From Gemmatimonadota bacterium (lineage in GTDB: Bacteria > JBHIER01 > G020348925): a stretch of DNA of 64,000 bases. The DNA is taken from contig CP070758.1 in the NCBI GenBank assembly GCA_020348925.1, positions 4,245,003 through 4,309,002 on the forward strand, written 5' to 3'. Under the pieces are notes generated by a model that was not told the DNA's origin, ran no database searches, and saw only the letters and a list, made by a program, of their open reading frames with translations. Of the stretch, positions 46,087-55,716 are shown piece after piece (within the stretch, counting starts at the first letter, position 1; every line of letters starts with the position of its first letter). A program made the translations under genes and the position numbers.

Positions 46087-47183
46087 GGCCCTTGAGCGAT
46101 CTCGAATCATGGTTACTCTTGAACTCAATTCCCGGTGTTGGCCCAACACGGTTTCGAGCGCTCTTGGGGAAATTCGGATCCCCGGAAGCTGTGCTCCAGG
46201 CCAAAGTCAAGGATCTTTTGTCCGTTCCAGGTATCGATGAACGCACCGTCCGGGCAATTGGCCTGAAGGGAGACCGGACGTTTGTCTCCAAGCAGCTGGA
46301 GCTCATTGAGAAGCACGGGGTAGACGTTGTAACATACAAGGACGAGGACTACCCTGAGAATTTAAAGGCGATCTACGATGCGCCTCCGGTTCTTTTCGTG
46401 CGGGGGGGATTCGAAGAGAGGGATGCGGGCGCTGTGGCCATAGTTGGTTCCCGGACTCCCAGCGATTACGGGAAACTCATTGCCCAAAGACTTGGACGGG
46501 AGCTGGCCGATCAGGGAATCACGGTCGTGAGCGGCATGGCACGGGGTATCGACACCATGGCCCATCGGAGCTGCCTGACCAGAGGTGGCCGGACGATTGC
46601 CGTTTTGGGCTGTGGAGTCGACATCGTCTATCCTTCAGAAAACAGGAGATTGATGGAAGAGATCACTAAATTGGGGGCCGTGGTTTCGGAGTTTCCCATG
46701 GAGGCAAAACCGGAAGGGGTCCACTTTCCGCGCCGAAACCGTATCATCAGCGGTCTCAGCTTAGGTGTTGTTGTCGTTGAGGCCGGAGAGAAAAGCGGAG
46801 CGCTTGTCACGGCCGAATTTGCTCTCAACCAGAACCGGGAGGTCTTTGCCGTTCCCGGACAGGTGACATCAATGCGCAGCCGGGGCACCAACAGACTCAT
46901 CAAAGAGGGGGCCAAACTGGTTATGAGTGTTGAGGATGTGCTTGATGAGTTGGTTCCGGCAATGGACGCAAGCTTGAGGACAGGACCAATCCGCATGCCT
47001 GAAATCCGTCTCTCCGAAACCGAGAAAAAAATCTATGAAGCCCTCTCCGAGACTCCCCTCCACATCGACGATATTGCCAAGCAGACCCAGCTTTCCACAT
47101 CGCAGGCACTCACCCTGTTGCTCTCCATGGAACTCAACGGAGCCGTGAAGCAGCTCTCAGGCAAGATGTTTGTCCGAGCCTAA
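46083..47183 (+). CDS. dprA: DNA-processing protein DprA
   Basis: 366 residues from GTG 46083, overlapping the obg stop. An N-terminal helix-hairpin-helix/SAM-like region (1-65, 'LLNSIPGVGPTRFRALLGKFG') is followed by the DprA Rossmann domain (about 70-290: 'VAIVGSRTPSDYGK', 'VSGMARGIDTMAHR', 'VLGCGVDIVYPSENRRL', 'FPRRNRIISGLS', 'SGALVTAEFA'). A C-terminal winged helix lies at about 300-366. DprA loads RecA onto incoming single-stranded DNA in transformation. With the ComEA/pilin/PilM genes upstream it supports natural competence. Confidence 0.96.
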   Translation: MRPLSDLESWLLLNSIPGVGPTRFRALLGKFGSPEAVLQAKVKDLLSVPGIDERTVRAIGLKGDRTFVSKQLELIEKHGVDVVTYKDEDYPENLKAIYDAPPVLFVRGGFEERDAGAVAIVGSRTPSDYGKLIAQRLGRELADQGITVVSGMARGIDTMAHRSCLTRGGRTIAVLGCGVDIVYPSENRRLMEEITKLGAVVSEFPMEAKPEGVHFPRRNRIISGLSLGVVVVEAGEKSGALVTAEFALNQNREVFAVPGQVTSMRSRGTNRLIKEGAKLVMSVEDVLDELVPAMDASLRTGPIRMPEIRLSETEKKIYEALSETPLHIDDIAKQTQLSTSQALTLLLSMELNGAVKQLSGKMFVRA

Positions 47184-47466
47184 TTCCTGTTTCCTGGGCA
47201 GAACGCGTTCATCTCGTATTGTGATGTACTGTGACACCCTGGTTAGGGCTCATGTCCTTACTCTCTCCCTCACGGAATACATATTCGAGACCATCAGGAG
47301 GTCGGGCTGTTGTATCTTGCCCTTTTGCTCCTTGCATAACAAATGCAACACACACTGTTATGAAACGCATGGTCAATCCCTCGTGTTGACAGAAGTCCTG
47401 TACTTTTATAAATGCAAAGAGCAGTAATTATAGGGTGATTTGAAACGGAATGGAAATACCTTACTT

Positions 47467-48789
47467 TTACACTGACTCAATCCTCTCCAATCCACCCCCC
47501 TCGCGGACGTCGGCGCGCTTGAGGAGCAGGGCGAAGATGAGGCCGAAGAGGCCGAGGCTGGCGAACATAATCATGCTGCTGGTGTACGTTTTTGTGATAT
47601 CACGCAGCACACCATTCAACCACGGGAACAATCCCAACCCAAAATTCTGAATGGCCGTCATCAGTCCAAAGGCCGTGCCCACCCGCTCCTTTCGGACGAT
47701 GAGCGGGACCGAGGGCCACATGGCGGCCGGGACGAGGACGAAAGCGGCGCCGAGCGTAATCATCGGGTAGACCGGGTAGATCTTGGTGACACCCATGAGC
47801 AGGTGGCTGGGGATCATGAGGAGCGACCCGAAAATCATCAGGGTGGCGCGCCTCCCGAATTTATCGACGAATCGTCCGGCGAAGGGAGCCAGGACCATGG
47901 AGGCAAAAATGATGATGGAGGAAATGCCTCCGGCCGTGCTGAACATGTGGAGAAAGTTATTGAAAATCTGATAGAAAAAGCCGCCCGTCGTCTCGGCAAC
48001 CCGGGCGATGCCCCATTTGTCCGCGAAGAAATCGGTCGACAGGGCGGTAAATGGAAAGATGGCCGAGTAGAAGGTTACGCACAGCAGGACGACATACCAG
48101 TAGGATGGCTTGAAATCCTTAATATCCTTGAAGACGATCTTCTCTTCGGCGCCCTCGTCTTTCAACTTCAGGAGTCGCTCACCCCGGCGGTCCAGAATAA
48201 TGTAGATCACATTGGCCGCCAGGGAGACGGCACAAAACAGAACCCCGGCAAAGAGCGCGTACCGGTAGTTCCCGAAATGGCTGGCGATCAATTCGCCCGT
48301 ATTGAAGGTGAACAATGTCCCCAACCGACTCACGGTGAGAGAGATTCCAAAGGCGAGGGCCAGCTCCTTTCCCTTGAACCAGCGGGCCAGGATGGCGCTC
48401 TGGGCAACGATGAGGGGCTCAGAACCGGCACCGAAAATGAACCGGCCTAAAAAGAAAAGTGGAACACTGCTGCCAAGCCAGACCACCACTTGACCCACAA
48501 AAACGAGCAGCGAAAAGATGAGGCTGGCCTTGCGGGTTCCCAACCGGTCGATGAGTATCCCCCCGATCAAAACAAGAAGAATGGCGGCGATGCTGTACAT
48601 CGTATAGGAGGCACCTATGATCTCTCGCGTTCCCAACTCCTCTGACAGTGTCGGCGCAATGGCCCCGACAACGTCGTAAGCGAAATAACTGCCGAAGGGG
48701 AGAAACGCGATGAAGGCCAGGATGATAAAACGATACAGCCCTCTCGAGGGATGAAAAACACTCACCTGTTCACCGGTCATTTCGGTCAT
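47467..48789 (-). CDS. MFS transporter, MFSD1-like
   Basis: 440 residues with 12 predicted membrane helices and a central cytoplasmic loop (about 205-225). 'GGILIDRLGTRKASLIF' is the MFS signature between helices 2 and 3. 'WFKGKELALAFGISLTVSRLG' and 'TFNTGELIASHFG' closely recall MFSD1-type carriers, which export dipeptides in animals. The bacterial substrate is unknown. Two ATG codons (48789, 48780) are possible. The first overlaps the end of a short upstream frame by ATGA. Confidence 0.85.
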   Translation of the reverse strand: MTEMTGEQVSVFHPSRGLYRFIILAFIAFLPFGSYFAYDVVGAIAPTLSEELGTREIIGASYTMYSIAAILLVLIGGILIDRLGTRKASLIFSLLVFVGQVVVWLGSSVPLFFLGRFIFGAGSEPLIVAQSAILARWFKGKELALAFGISLTVSRLGTLFTFNTGELIASHFGNYRYALFAGVLFCAVSLAANVIYIILDRRGERLLKLKDEGAEEKIVFKDIKDFKPSYWYVVLLCVTFYSAIFPFTALSTDFFADKWGIARVAETTGGFFYQIFNNFLHMFSTAGGISSIIIFASMVLAPFAGRFVDKFGRRATLMIFGSLLMIPSHLLMGVTKIYPVYPMITLGAAFVLVPAAMWPSVPLIVRKERVGTAFGLMTAIQNFGLGLFPWLNGVLRDITKTYTSSMIMFASLGLFGLIFALLLKRADVREGGGLERIESV

Positions 48790-49046
48790 GATTCTTTATC
48801 CTTTCCGTTGAACAATTCGAAATCACTCATTGAGGCTGAAGACTCTATACGGATTTCGTTTCCAGAGACTTGCTTATAAATTTTGGAGAATATACGGAGT
48901 TGTTTTGAGAATTCAAAAGGAAAAATCGAGTCGATTTCAAGATGCTTCCATTCCTTTTCTGTGATTTCGAATCCAGAGTCAAAGTCCGGAGGAGAGATCT
49001 TGATGTGGTAAAGATACAGATTTCTCGGTTTCGCTCGAAATGACAC
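48786..49046 (-). CDS. Short hypothetical frame starting in a dispersed repeat
   Basis: A GTG-initiated frame of 86 codons ends ATGA-overlapped with the MFS gene, which hints at coupling. Its first ten codons ('MSFRAKPRNL') are encoded by a 'GTCATTTCGAGCGAAAC' small repeat (49018-49047). The residues after it ('SGFEITEKEWKHLEIDSIFPFEF') look protein-like but match no family I know. There is no ribosome site. It may be a gene fragment whose 5' end was displaced by the repeat. Confidence 0.3.
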   Translation of the reverse strand: MSFRAKPRNLYLYHIKISPPDFDSGFEITEKEWKHLEIDSIFPFEFSKQLRIFSKIYKQVSGNEIRIESSASMSDFELFNGKDKES

Positions 49047-49047
49047 C
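49018..49047 (-). repeat. 'GTCATTTCGAGCGAAAC' small extragenic repeat fragment
   Basis: On the minus strand the segment reads GTGTCATTTCGAGCGAAACC followed by GAGAAATCTG. This resembles the small extragenic repeat core found in many environmental genomes and the GTCATTGCGA start of the palindromic element at 11191. Only a partial match is present. Confidence 0.4.
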
Positions 49048-49115
49048 TGGGGTAATAGCGGGTCGAATGGATTCTGCTCGGAACGATATATTGTCCGGAG
49101 AAAAGAATTCCCTAC

Positions 49116-49736
49116 TCATCGATCGCTCAAAGAACGGCTTTTCTTTAAATGGTCGATGATCTCGTCACACGTGAGAATGTAAGCGAACCCGAAGGCAAGA
49201 TTTCTCAGGGTTGCCAGATGGTAGTCATCCCCGGCCGTGGCCGTACCGTCGGCCAAGAAAAAGACCCGAAAATCGCGAACAAAGGCGTCCCGGGCCGTTG
49301 TCTCGCAGCAGAGATTTGTCATGACCCCGGAGACGAGGAGGTCTTTCACGCCGACGGTTTTTAAATGATGTTCGAGGTCGGTATCGTAAAAAGCGCTGTA
49401 ACGATTTTTTGCAATAATCTTCTCCGCAGGCTGTGGTTCGATTTCCCTGAGGATGTGCGCCCCTCGTGTTCCCTTGATAATCAGATCACCCCACCACTCC
49501 CCAAGCATCCCGCCGTCCTGAGACGGATCTTCGTGCCCGTGTTGCGTGTAGATCACAGGTATATTGGAATCGCGGCACACTGAAATAAGATTATCAAGAT
49601 CAGGAATAATATCTGTGACCATGGATCGAAAATATTCCTGCATATCGACGACGAGCAGGGCTGTGTGATCCGGTGACGGCAGAGCCTGCCGCCATGTGGC
49701 CTCGGGAATTAATTTTAGGAGTTCCTGTCGGTCCAT
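49116..49736 (-). CDS. Isochorismatase-fold cysteine hydrolase
   Basis: 206 residues from ATG 49736; an in-frame TTG at 49763 would add nine. The catalytic triad is visible: Asp in 'LLVVDMQEYF', Lys in 'AKNRYSAFYDTDL' and Cys in 'SGVMTNLCCETTARDAF'. Family members hydrolyse amides or enol ethers such as nicotinamide, N-carbamoyl compounds, ureidoacrylate or isochorismate. The substrate is not predictable here. It is a cytoplasmic single-domain protein between the MFS and amidohydrolase genes, both on the same strand. Confidence 0.88.
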   Translation of the reverse strand: MDRQELLKLIPEATWRQALPSPDHTALLVVDMQEYFRSMVTDIIPDLDNLISVCRDSNIPVIYTQHGHEDPSQDGGMLGEWWGDLIIKGTRGAHILREIEPQPAEKIIAKNRYSAFYDTDLEHHLKTVGVKDLLVSGVMTNLCCETTARDAFVRDFRVFFLADGTATAGDDYHLATLRNLAFGFAYILTCDEIIDHLKKSRSLSDR

Positions 49737-49984
49737 TTTCGATGAGATTGGTTCTGTTGCCAATAGAGCCTAAAATGATTTGGTTGGAGTGAAACGATTT
49801 ATCGTTTCAATGTACGGCAATGATACATCATTGCACTCTCAAAGATACTCCCCGGTTGAGACACTGAGCCCTGTATTCACTTTTTGCTTCTCGCTCCCAA
49901 ATTCTCTCGCTGCAAAAAAAAATTTTCCTTTTGAACTCCCTTTGCGGCTGTCCGCGGACATGGATAGACACTGTCTTAACATTT

Positions 49985-51784
49985 TTATTTGTCAGCTTCG
50001 TACACGACCTCCCCACCAACAACAGTCATGAGGACTTCAGTATTCAGTATTTCTCCCGCCGGAACCTCGAAGATATCTTTCGACAGGACCACAAGGTCGG
50101 CCAGTTTTCCCACCTCCAGTGAACCCTTGATATCCTCCTCAAAGGCTCCATAGGCCGCATCAAGGGTGAAGCCTTTGACCGCTTCATACACCGAAAGTTT
50201 TTGCTCCGGATACCAGCCTCCTTTTGGCCAGCCCTGATGGTCCTGGCGGGTCACGGCGGCGTAAATGCCCCACAGGGGATTGGGCGATTCCACGGGAAAA
50301 TCGGACCCAAAGGGAATTCTGACGCCGGTATCTAAAAAGCTTCGCCAGGCATAGGCCCCCTTGATCCGCTCAGAACCGACGCGGTCTTCAGCCCAATACA
50401 TGTCGGAGGTGGCATGGGCGGGTTGCATCGAGGGAATGATTCCCAACGTGGCAAAGCGGGGAATATCATTCAACGACACAATCTGGGCATGTTCGATCCG
50501 GAATCGATGATTATCCTTGGTGTTCTCCTTCAACGCTCGTTCGTAGGCGTCGAGCACCAAACGATTGGCATGATCACCAATGGCATGAGTACAGACCTGA
50601 AAACCGCGACTGAGTGCTTCCCTGCAGATTTCATACATGCTATCCGAATCCGTGACAACCAATCCCCTATTGCCCGGATCGTCGCTGTAAGGTTCCAGCA
50701 GGGCTGCTCCCCGTGAACCGAGAGCCCCATCGGCGTAGAGCTTTATGGTTCGTAACGTGAAGTGATTGTTGAACAGACCAATCTGCGGACCGGTCTGATA
50801 ATATTTTTCGATGTCAACCTCATCGGCATCGTACATGGCATAAATGCGGATTTTGAGTTTCTCCTCCCTGCAGAGATGCTTATAGACCTCAATCTCCGCT
50901 GAGTCGATACCTGCCTCGCCTACTCCGGTCAATCCAAATCTCAGACACTCCTGCTGAGCAAGCATGGCTCTTTCCACGAGCTCTTCGTGCGTGGGATCGG
51001 GTACGATGGCATCAATAATGCATTGGGCATTATCGATGAGGACGCCCGTGGGTTCGCCGTTCTCGTTCCGGACGATGCGACCACCCTCCGGATCAGGTGT
51101 CTCCCTGGTAGTGCCCGCCAATTCCAAGGCTTTTTTGTTGACCCAATACGAATGGCCGGCAACCCGGGAAAGATAGATCGGATTTGATTCGGTCCCCTGA
51201 AGGTCCTGCCAGGTCGGGAACGTTTTCGTATCCCAATCGTTATGATCCCAGCCACGACCGTAGATCCAGCGATCAGGCCCGACACGTTGGCACTCCTTCA
51301 GCACCATTCGATGTATCTCTTCTTTCGATGTGGTACCTCCAAGATCGAGCTTCTGTAGCTTCTTTCCCAGGCTGAGAAAATGGGCATGGGCATCGATCAG
51401 ACCCGGAAGAACCGTTTTCCCCTGTAGGTCAAGAATGCGTGTGTTTGTGCTTCGAAACTGCTTCACATCGTTGCTCTCGCCCACGAAGATGATTCTGTCG
51501 CCCGCTATGGCAATTGCCTCGGCCTTCGGGTTGCCCTCGACCATTGTACGGATATTCCCATTGATAAGGATCATTTCAGCTTTTTCCTCAGTGTTGTCCT
51601 TTTCGAAGTCTGTTCGCGAAAAAGAATTGCTCGGACAGAAGCACAGCAGGATCAGGATCAATCCAAGTGTGACGATTGTTCGTTCCGCTGCATGGTTCCG
51701 AGCCAAATGAAAATGCACTTTTATTCTTCCTATGCTCTCCAGGTGAAAATGTATCATGTTTTGAGATAATGCCCATCGATTCAT
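49985..51784 (-). CDS. Exported amidohydrolase (YtcJ-like, amidohydrolase_3)
   Basis: Up to 599 residues; the start is uncertain (ATG 51784 or 51757, no clear ribosome site). A hydrophobic export segment 'IVTLGLILILLCFC' lies at about 37-50. The metal-dependent hydrolase core follows: 'LPGLIDAHAHFLSLG' (HxH), 'HAIGDHANR', 'RIEHAQIV' and 'FGSDFPVESPNPLWG', ending 'GSLEVGKLADLVVLSKD'. YtcJ-like enzymes cleave amides or esters with a binuclear metal site. Location is probably periplasmic or membrane-tethered. The Cys in 'LLCFCPSN' could even be a lipid attachment site, but the lipobox is imperfect. Confidence 0.88.
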   Translation of the reverse strand: MNRWALSQNMIHFHLESIGRIKVHFHLARNHAAERTIVTLGLILILLCFCPSNSFSRTDFEKDNTEEKAEMILINGNIRTMVEGNPKAEAIAIAGDRIIFVGESNDVKQFRSTNTRILDLQGKTVLPGLIDAHAHFLSLGKKLQKLDLGGTTSKEEIHRMVLKECQRVGPDRWIYGRGWDHNDWDTKTFPTWQDLQGTESNPIYLSRVAGHSYWVNKKALELAGTTRETPDPEGGRIVRNENGEPTGVLIDNAQCIIDAIVPDPTHEELVERAMLAQQECLRFGLTGVGEAGIDSAEIEVYKHLCREEKLKIRIYAMYDADEVDIEKYYQTGPQIGLFNNHFTLRTIKLYADGALGSRGAALLEPYSDDPGNRGLVVTDSDSMYEICREALSRGFQVCTHAIGDHANRLVLDAYERALKENTKDNHRFRIEHAQIVSLNDIPRFATLGIIPSMQPAHATSDMYWAEDRVGSERIKGAYAWRSFLDTGVRIPFGSDFPVESPNPLWGIYAAVTRQDHQGWPKGGWYPEQKLSVYEAVKGFTLDAAYGAFEEDIKGSLEVGKLADLVVLSKDIFEVPAGEILNTEVLMTVVGGEVVYEADK

Positions 51785-52711
51785 TGAGGGACAGACGGCA
51801 CGCTAAAAGTTGACCCACACGACAAGTGATGTCAAGGAAAAAATGTTTTCAAGAATCGGCTTGACACAGCTCCTTCAAACGAACACTCTTGAGCGAGAAT
51901 TCATGGAATGCATCACATCACATGGCGGTTCTGTCAATCACAGTCATACAGTGGTCTTTTTATTTACAGGATCAAGGGCAGCGCAGCATTATAATAACAG
52001 GCAATAGATTGGGATACTTACGGGGCTTCTCGCGGGCTCAGTCCCGGGGCTCGTAATGACGATGCATAACACTTGTTCTGTAAAATGATGAGATCGGAAC
52101 CTTCGAACTTTCGAGACAACCTCGACACAAAAGAGTTTCGCCTATAAAATATACCTTCATGCAACTCGAGCCGTTGATTGACAACAATTCGTGATCGGGT
52201 GATTCGCCATAAGGGCAAAATATTACCCCAATAATAGTGCAAAGTATTGCACTTCCTGCCGACCATTCACGTCAAAACTCATGACTCTTGTGCCAAGATA
52301 CGCTGAACCTGTTTCCAGGCGGGAATTCATGCGTCCTCTGATCGTGACACTTCGGCACACGTTTTGCTAATTTGCTGAGGAGTAAATAAATCATCCCAAA
52401 CTGCTTCGGAGAAAGACATCACTAGCGCCCAGGGCATGAGTTCAGTTCAAAAAGCTTCGAAACAAAAATGAATGCACACGTGTCAAAAAATCAAGTGGTT
52501 GGAAAGACCCAAGAAGGTATTTTTCCAGGCTTGAGCCCTCTTCAGTAGGGAGGTGAACAACGCTTCATCCATATGATTGAACAACACCAAGTAACCTTCA
52601 GGGAAGAGAGGAGTTCGAATGCTGTAGAGACATCTTAAGAAAAGAGACCGCACAATACTTAAAAACAAGGACTTTTTTCACGAACATCCATCATCAGGAG
52701 GAAGGGCTGTC
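51785..52711. other. Intergenic region before the surface-protein array
   Basis: It contains a second copy of the palindromic dispersed repeat (52017-52096) and otherwise featureless DNA of mixed composition. A ribosome site AGGAGG lies 10 nt before ATG 52712. A TTGACA at about 51860 has no matching -10. No gene is supported. Confidence 0.5.
52017..52096 (-). repeat. Palindromic dispersed repeat, copy B
   Basis: On the minus strand it reads CGATCTCAT, a variable stretch, TATGC, CGTCATTACGA and CCCCGGGACTGAGCCCG. It matches the left half of the element at 11191-11280 but lies in the opposite orientation and has an insertion of about 20 bp. Confidence 0.55.
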
Positions 52712-55666
52712 ATGAAAAGGATTCTTCGATCTTTCACAGTAAGTTTCATTTCATGCGTATTTTTCGTTTCGGTTGGTTCGTCGCAAATTCTATTTTTCGA
52801 GCACACGATTGACGATCAATTCGGCGGTCCGGGAGGCGTCTACGCCTGCGATCTCGATGGCGATGGGGCCATCGATGTGCTCGGTGCCGCAATTGACGAC
52901 AACGAGATTGCCTGGTGGCGCAATGAAGCCGATGGGTCCAACACTTGGACAAAACAGACCATCGATGATCAATTCGATGGCGCCATATTTGTCTACGCTA
53001 CCGATGTCGACGGCGATCTTGATACCGACGTCCTGGGCGCTGCCTGGGAAATTGACGAGATCGCCTGGTGGCGCAACGACGGCGGCGATCCCATCGTCTG
53101 GACGAAACAGGTGATCGACGGCGATTTCGGTGCGGCCCATGAAGTCTACGCCTGCGATCTCGACGGCGATTCGGACACCGACGTGCTCGGTGCGGCAGCC
53201 TTCGGGGACGAAATTGCGTGGTGGCGCAACGACGGCGGCAGTCCCATCGTCTGGACGAAACAGGCGATCTCCGGTCAGTTTCCAGGTGCTCGGTCGGTCT
53301 ACGTTGCTGATATAGACGGCGACGAGGATAACGATGTCCTGGGTGCTGCTCTGGACAGCAATGAACTGACGTGGTGGCGCAACGACGGTGGGAATCCCAT
53401 CGTCTGGACGGAAACGAATATTACGTCCGCCTTCTTGGGTTCGCACATGGTTCGCACCTACGATATGGACAACGACGGCGATCCGGATGTTCTCGGTACA
53501 GCCTATGGTGCCAGGGACATTGCCTGGTGGCGGAATGACGGAGGAGACCCGATTTCGTGGACGAGGCAGACCATCGAGGGTGAATTTGTCGGTGCGGTCT
53601 CCGCCTATGCCGCCGATATTGACAGGGACGGGGATCTCGACGTCTACGGGGCAGCTCAGGACGCCGGGGATGTGGCCTGGTGGCGTAACGATGGCGGTGA
53701 TCCCATCGTCTGGACGAGGTTTTTGATTGATGACAGCTTCGGAGGTTCGTGGCCGATTTACTCCGGTGATCTCGATGGTGATCATGATACGGATATTGTT
53801 TGCGGCGGCAATGGAGCCAACGAAATCAGATGGTGGGAAAACAGCCTCTACGGGGCGCGTTTTCAAACGGACGTCACGACCGGCCACGCACCCCTGACGG
53901 TTCAGTTCAGCAATCTCTCAAATGCTGTCCCCGCGATCACGAGCTGGAAATGGGATTTCGATACTGACGGGAGCATCGATTCCGAAGAACAACACCCGCA
54001 ATGGACGTACGAGGAACCCGGATCATACTCGATCTCTCTGGAAGTATCGAACGGATCGGATACATACTCCATCATCCAGGAAGACCGTATTCGAGTCTTC
54101 GACGGCGAGAGCGCACTTGAATTTAATGGCCAAAACAGCTACGTCTCCTGTCCCGCTGCGCCTCCTCTCAACCTGACCGATGCATTCACTGTTGAAGCCT
54201 GGATCTACCCCACCGGCTGGGGCGAATTTGCAAATTTCGGTTTGGGAAGAATCATTGACAAGATCTATCTGTCCCTCCAACTGGTCGACTCCTACCTCAG
54301 CTTTAACAATCACAGCCTCCTTCTCCAGCTCTATCATCAGGGTGGACCTGTCAGTCAATCCAACTCCCCGGAAAATGCCATCTCCCTTGACCAATGGCAC
54401 CATGTGGCCGTCACCTACAACGGCCACGATGAGGTGAACATGTACATCAATGGTATTGGTCAGACCGTATCTTACGCAATCCCGCCCTCAGGCCCATTAC
54501 AGGACAATAGCCCATACGACCTGTATATCGGCAACGAGATAAACACTGGCAATACGTTTGAGGGCATCATCGACGAGCTTCGAATCTGGAATGTCGCGCG
54601 CACCGGGGAGGAGGTTCAGAGCAACATGAACACATACCTGACCGGCATGGAGACCGCTTTGGTCGGCTACTATCAGATGAACGAGGGACAGGGCGAGTCC
54701 ATTTCGGATGACTCACCCTATGATAACGGCGGAGTTGTGATTGAAGCGGCATGGATCCAGGGATTTCATTTAGAGCCGGCGACGACGGATGAGGATGAGG
54801 ACGGAATTCTTGACGTGGAGGATAACTGTCCCCTCACGTACAATCCTGATCAGGAAGACGGTGATGGTGACGCCATCGGTGACGCCTGCGACAATTGCCC
54901 CGCCGACCATAATCCCGATCAAACGGATGCCGACGCTGATGATGTAGGTGATATCTGCGATGCATGCACTGACACTGACGGGGACGGATACGGCGATCCG
55001 GGTTTTCCAACCAACACTTGCCAGGAGGACAATTGCCCGGGTGTCCATAACCCGGATCAGGCTGAAGTGGAGAGGGGCAATATAGACTGTCAGGGAGCAT
55101 CTGATGTTCTGGATGTCCTGGCCGTCGTCAATCACATACTGGCCTCCGCTCCGCTGCTTGGGGGTCCTCTCGACCGGGCCGATTGTAACGGTGACGGGGG
55201 AGTGAATATATTGGATGCTTTGGGTATCATTAATGTGATCCTGGGCCTCGGCGAGTGTGCACCCGCAGCCTCAAAACCGGAAATCACTCCTGAGGTGATC
55301 CGGTTCTGTGAATCGTTGAAACCCTATCTTTCAAGGGATTCGTATGAACGGTTCATGGCCTCGGTCAAAGCCGAAGCCAATACTCCAACCGACTATCTGC
55401 TTTTGCAGAACTATCCCAATCCATTTAATCCTGAGACGACGATCCGATTCTCCCTCCCACGCGCCTCATACATCCGCCTGGCAATATACAATATGAAAGG
55501 AGAATGTGTCAAAAGGCTCATTGATGGCGAAAAAGCGACCGGACATCATGCGATCAGGTGGAACGGCACAAACGAAGAAGATCAATTCGTCAGTTCCGGT
55601 GTATACTTCTGCAGACTGGAAACGAAAGAGCTGAGCAGAAGCAGACGAATGCTGCTTCTGAAATAG
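52712..55666 (+). CDS. T9SS surface protein 1: beta-propeller, PKD, LamG, TSP3, dockerin
   Basis: 984 residues. Domains: signal peptide (1-25, ending 'GSSQ'); seven VCBS/FG-GAP-like repeats of about 52-54 residues (26-380), each with 'DxDGDxDxDVLGAA' and 'EIAWWRNDGG', which predict one seven-bladed calcium-binding propeller; PKD (about 380-465, 'WKWDFDTDGSIDSEEQ'); LamG/concanavalin-type (466-690, 'FTVEAWIYPTGWG', 'HHVAVTYNG'); thrombospondin-type-3 calcium repeats (690-785, 'DEDEDGILDVEDNCP'); dockerin (about 789-850). A helical linker and a sorting domain ('QNYPNPFNPETT' to 'RRMLLLK') end the protein. The first dockerin loop is degenerate ('NIDCQGASDVLD'). It is probably displayed on the cell surface for binding glycans or protein partners. 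Only 50 bp separate it from the next gene. Confidence 0.9.
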   Translation: MKRILRSFTVSFISCVFFVSVGSSQILFFEHTIDDQFGGPGGVYACDLDGDGAIDVLGAAIDDNEIAWWRNEADGSNTWTKQTIDDQFDGAIFVYATDVDGDLDTDVLGAAWEIDEIAWWRNDGGDPIVWTKQVIDGDFGAAHEVYACDLDGDSDTDVLGAAAFGDEIAWWRNDGGSPIVWTKQAISGQFPGARSVYVADIDGDEDNDVLGAALDSNELTWWRNDGGNPIVWTETNITSAFLGSHMVRTYDMDNDGDPDVLGTAYGARDIAWWRNDGGDPISWTRQTIEGEFVGAVSAYAADIDRDGDLDVYGAAQDAGDVAWWRNDGGDPIVWTRFLIDDSFGGSWPIYSGDLDGDHDTDIVCGGNGANEIRWWENSLYGARFQTDVTTGHAPLTVQFSNLSNAVPAITSWKWDFDTDGSIDSEEQHPQWTYEEPGSYSISLEVSNGSDTYSIIQEDRIRVFDGESALEFNGQNSYVSCPAAPPLNLTDAFTVEAWIYPTGWGEFANFGLGRIIDKIYLSLQLVDSYLSFNNHSLLLQLYHQGGPVSQSNSPENAISLDQWHHVAVTYNGHDEVNMYINGIGQTVSYAIPPSGPLQDNSPYDLYIGNEINTGNTFEGIIDELRIWNVARTGEEVQSNMNTYLTGMETALVGYYQMNEGQGESISDDSPYDNGGVVIEAAWIQGFHLEPATTDEDEDGILDVEDNCPLTYNPDQEDGDGDAIGDACDNCPADHNPDQTDADADDVGDICDACTDTDGDGYGDPGFPTNTCQEDNCPGVHNPDQAEVERGNIDCQGASDVLDVLAVVNHILASAPLLGGPLDRADCNGDGGVNILDALGIINVILGLGECAPAASKPEITPEVIRFCESLKPYLSRDSYERFMASVKAEANTPTDYLLLQNYPNPFNPETTIRFSLPRASYIRLAIYNMKGECVKRLIDGEKATGHHAIRWNGTNEEDQFVSSGVYFCRLETKELSRSRRMLLLK

Positions 55667-55716
55667 AATCTGAGGGTTCACATGAAACAACGTTTCTTCG
55701 AGGGAAAGGAGATATG

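Noticed and set aside
47386..47412. TTGACA...TATAAA promoter-like pair
   Set aside because: The spacing is only 15 bp and it points into the end of a convergent gene, with nothing to drive.
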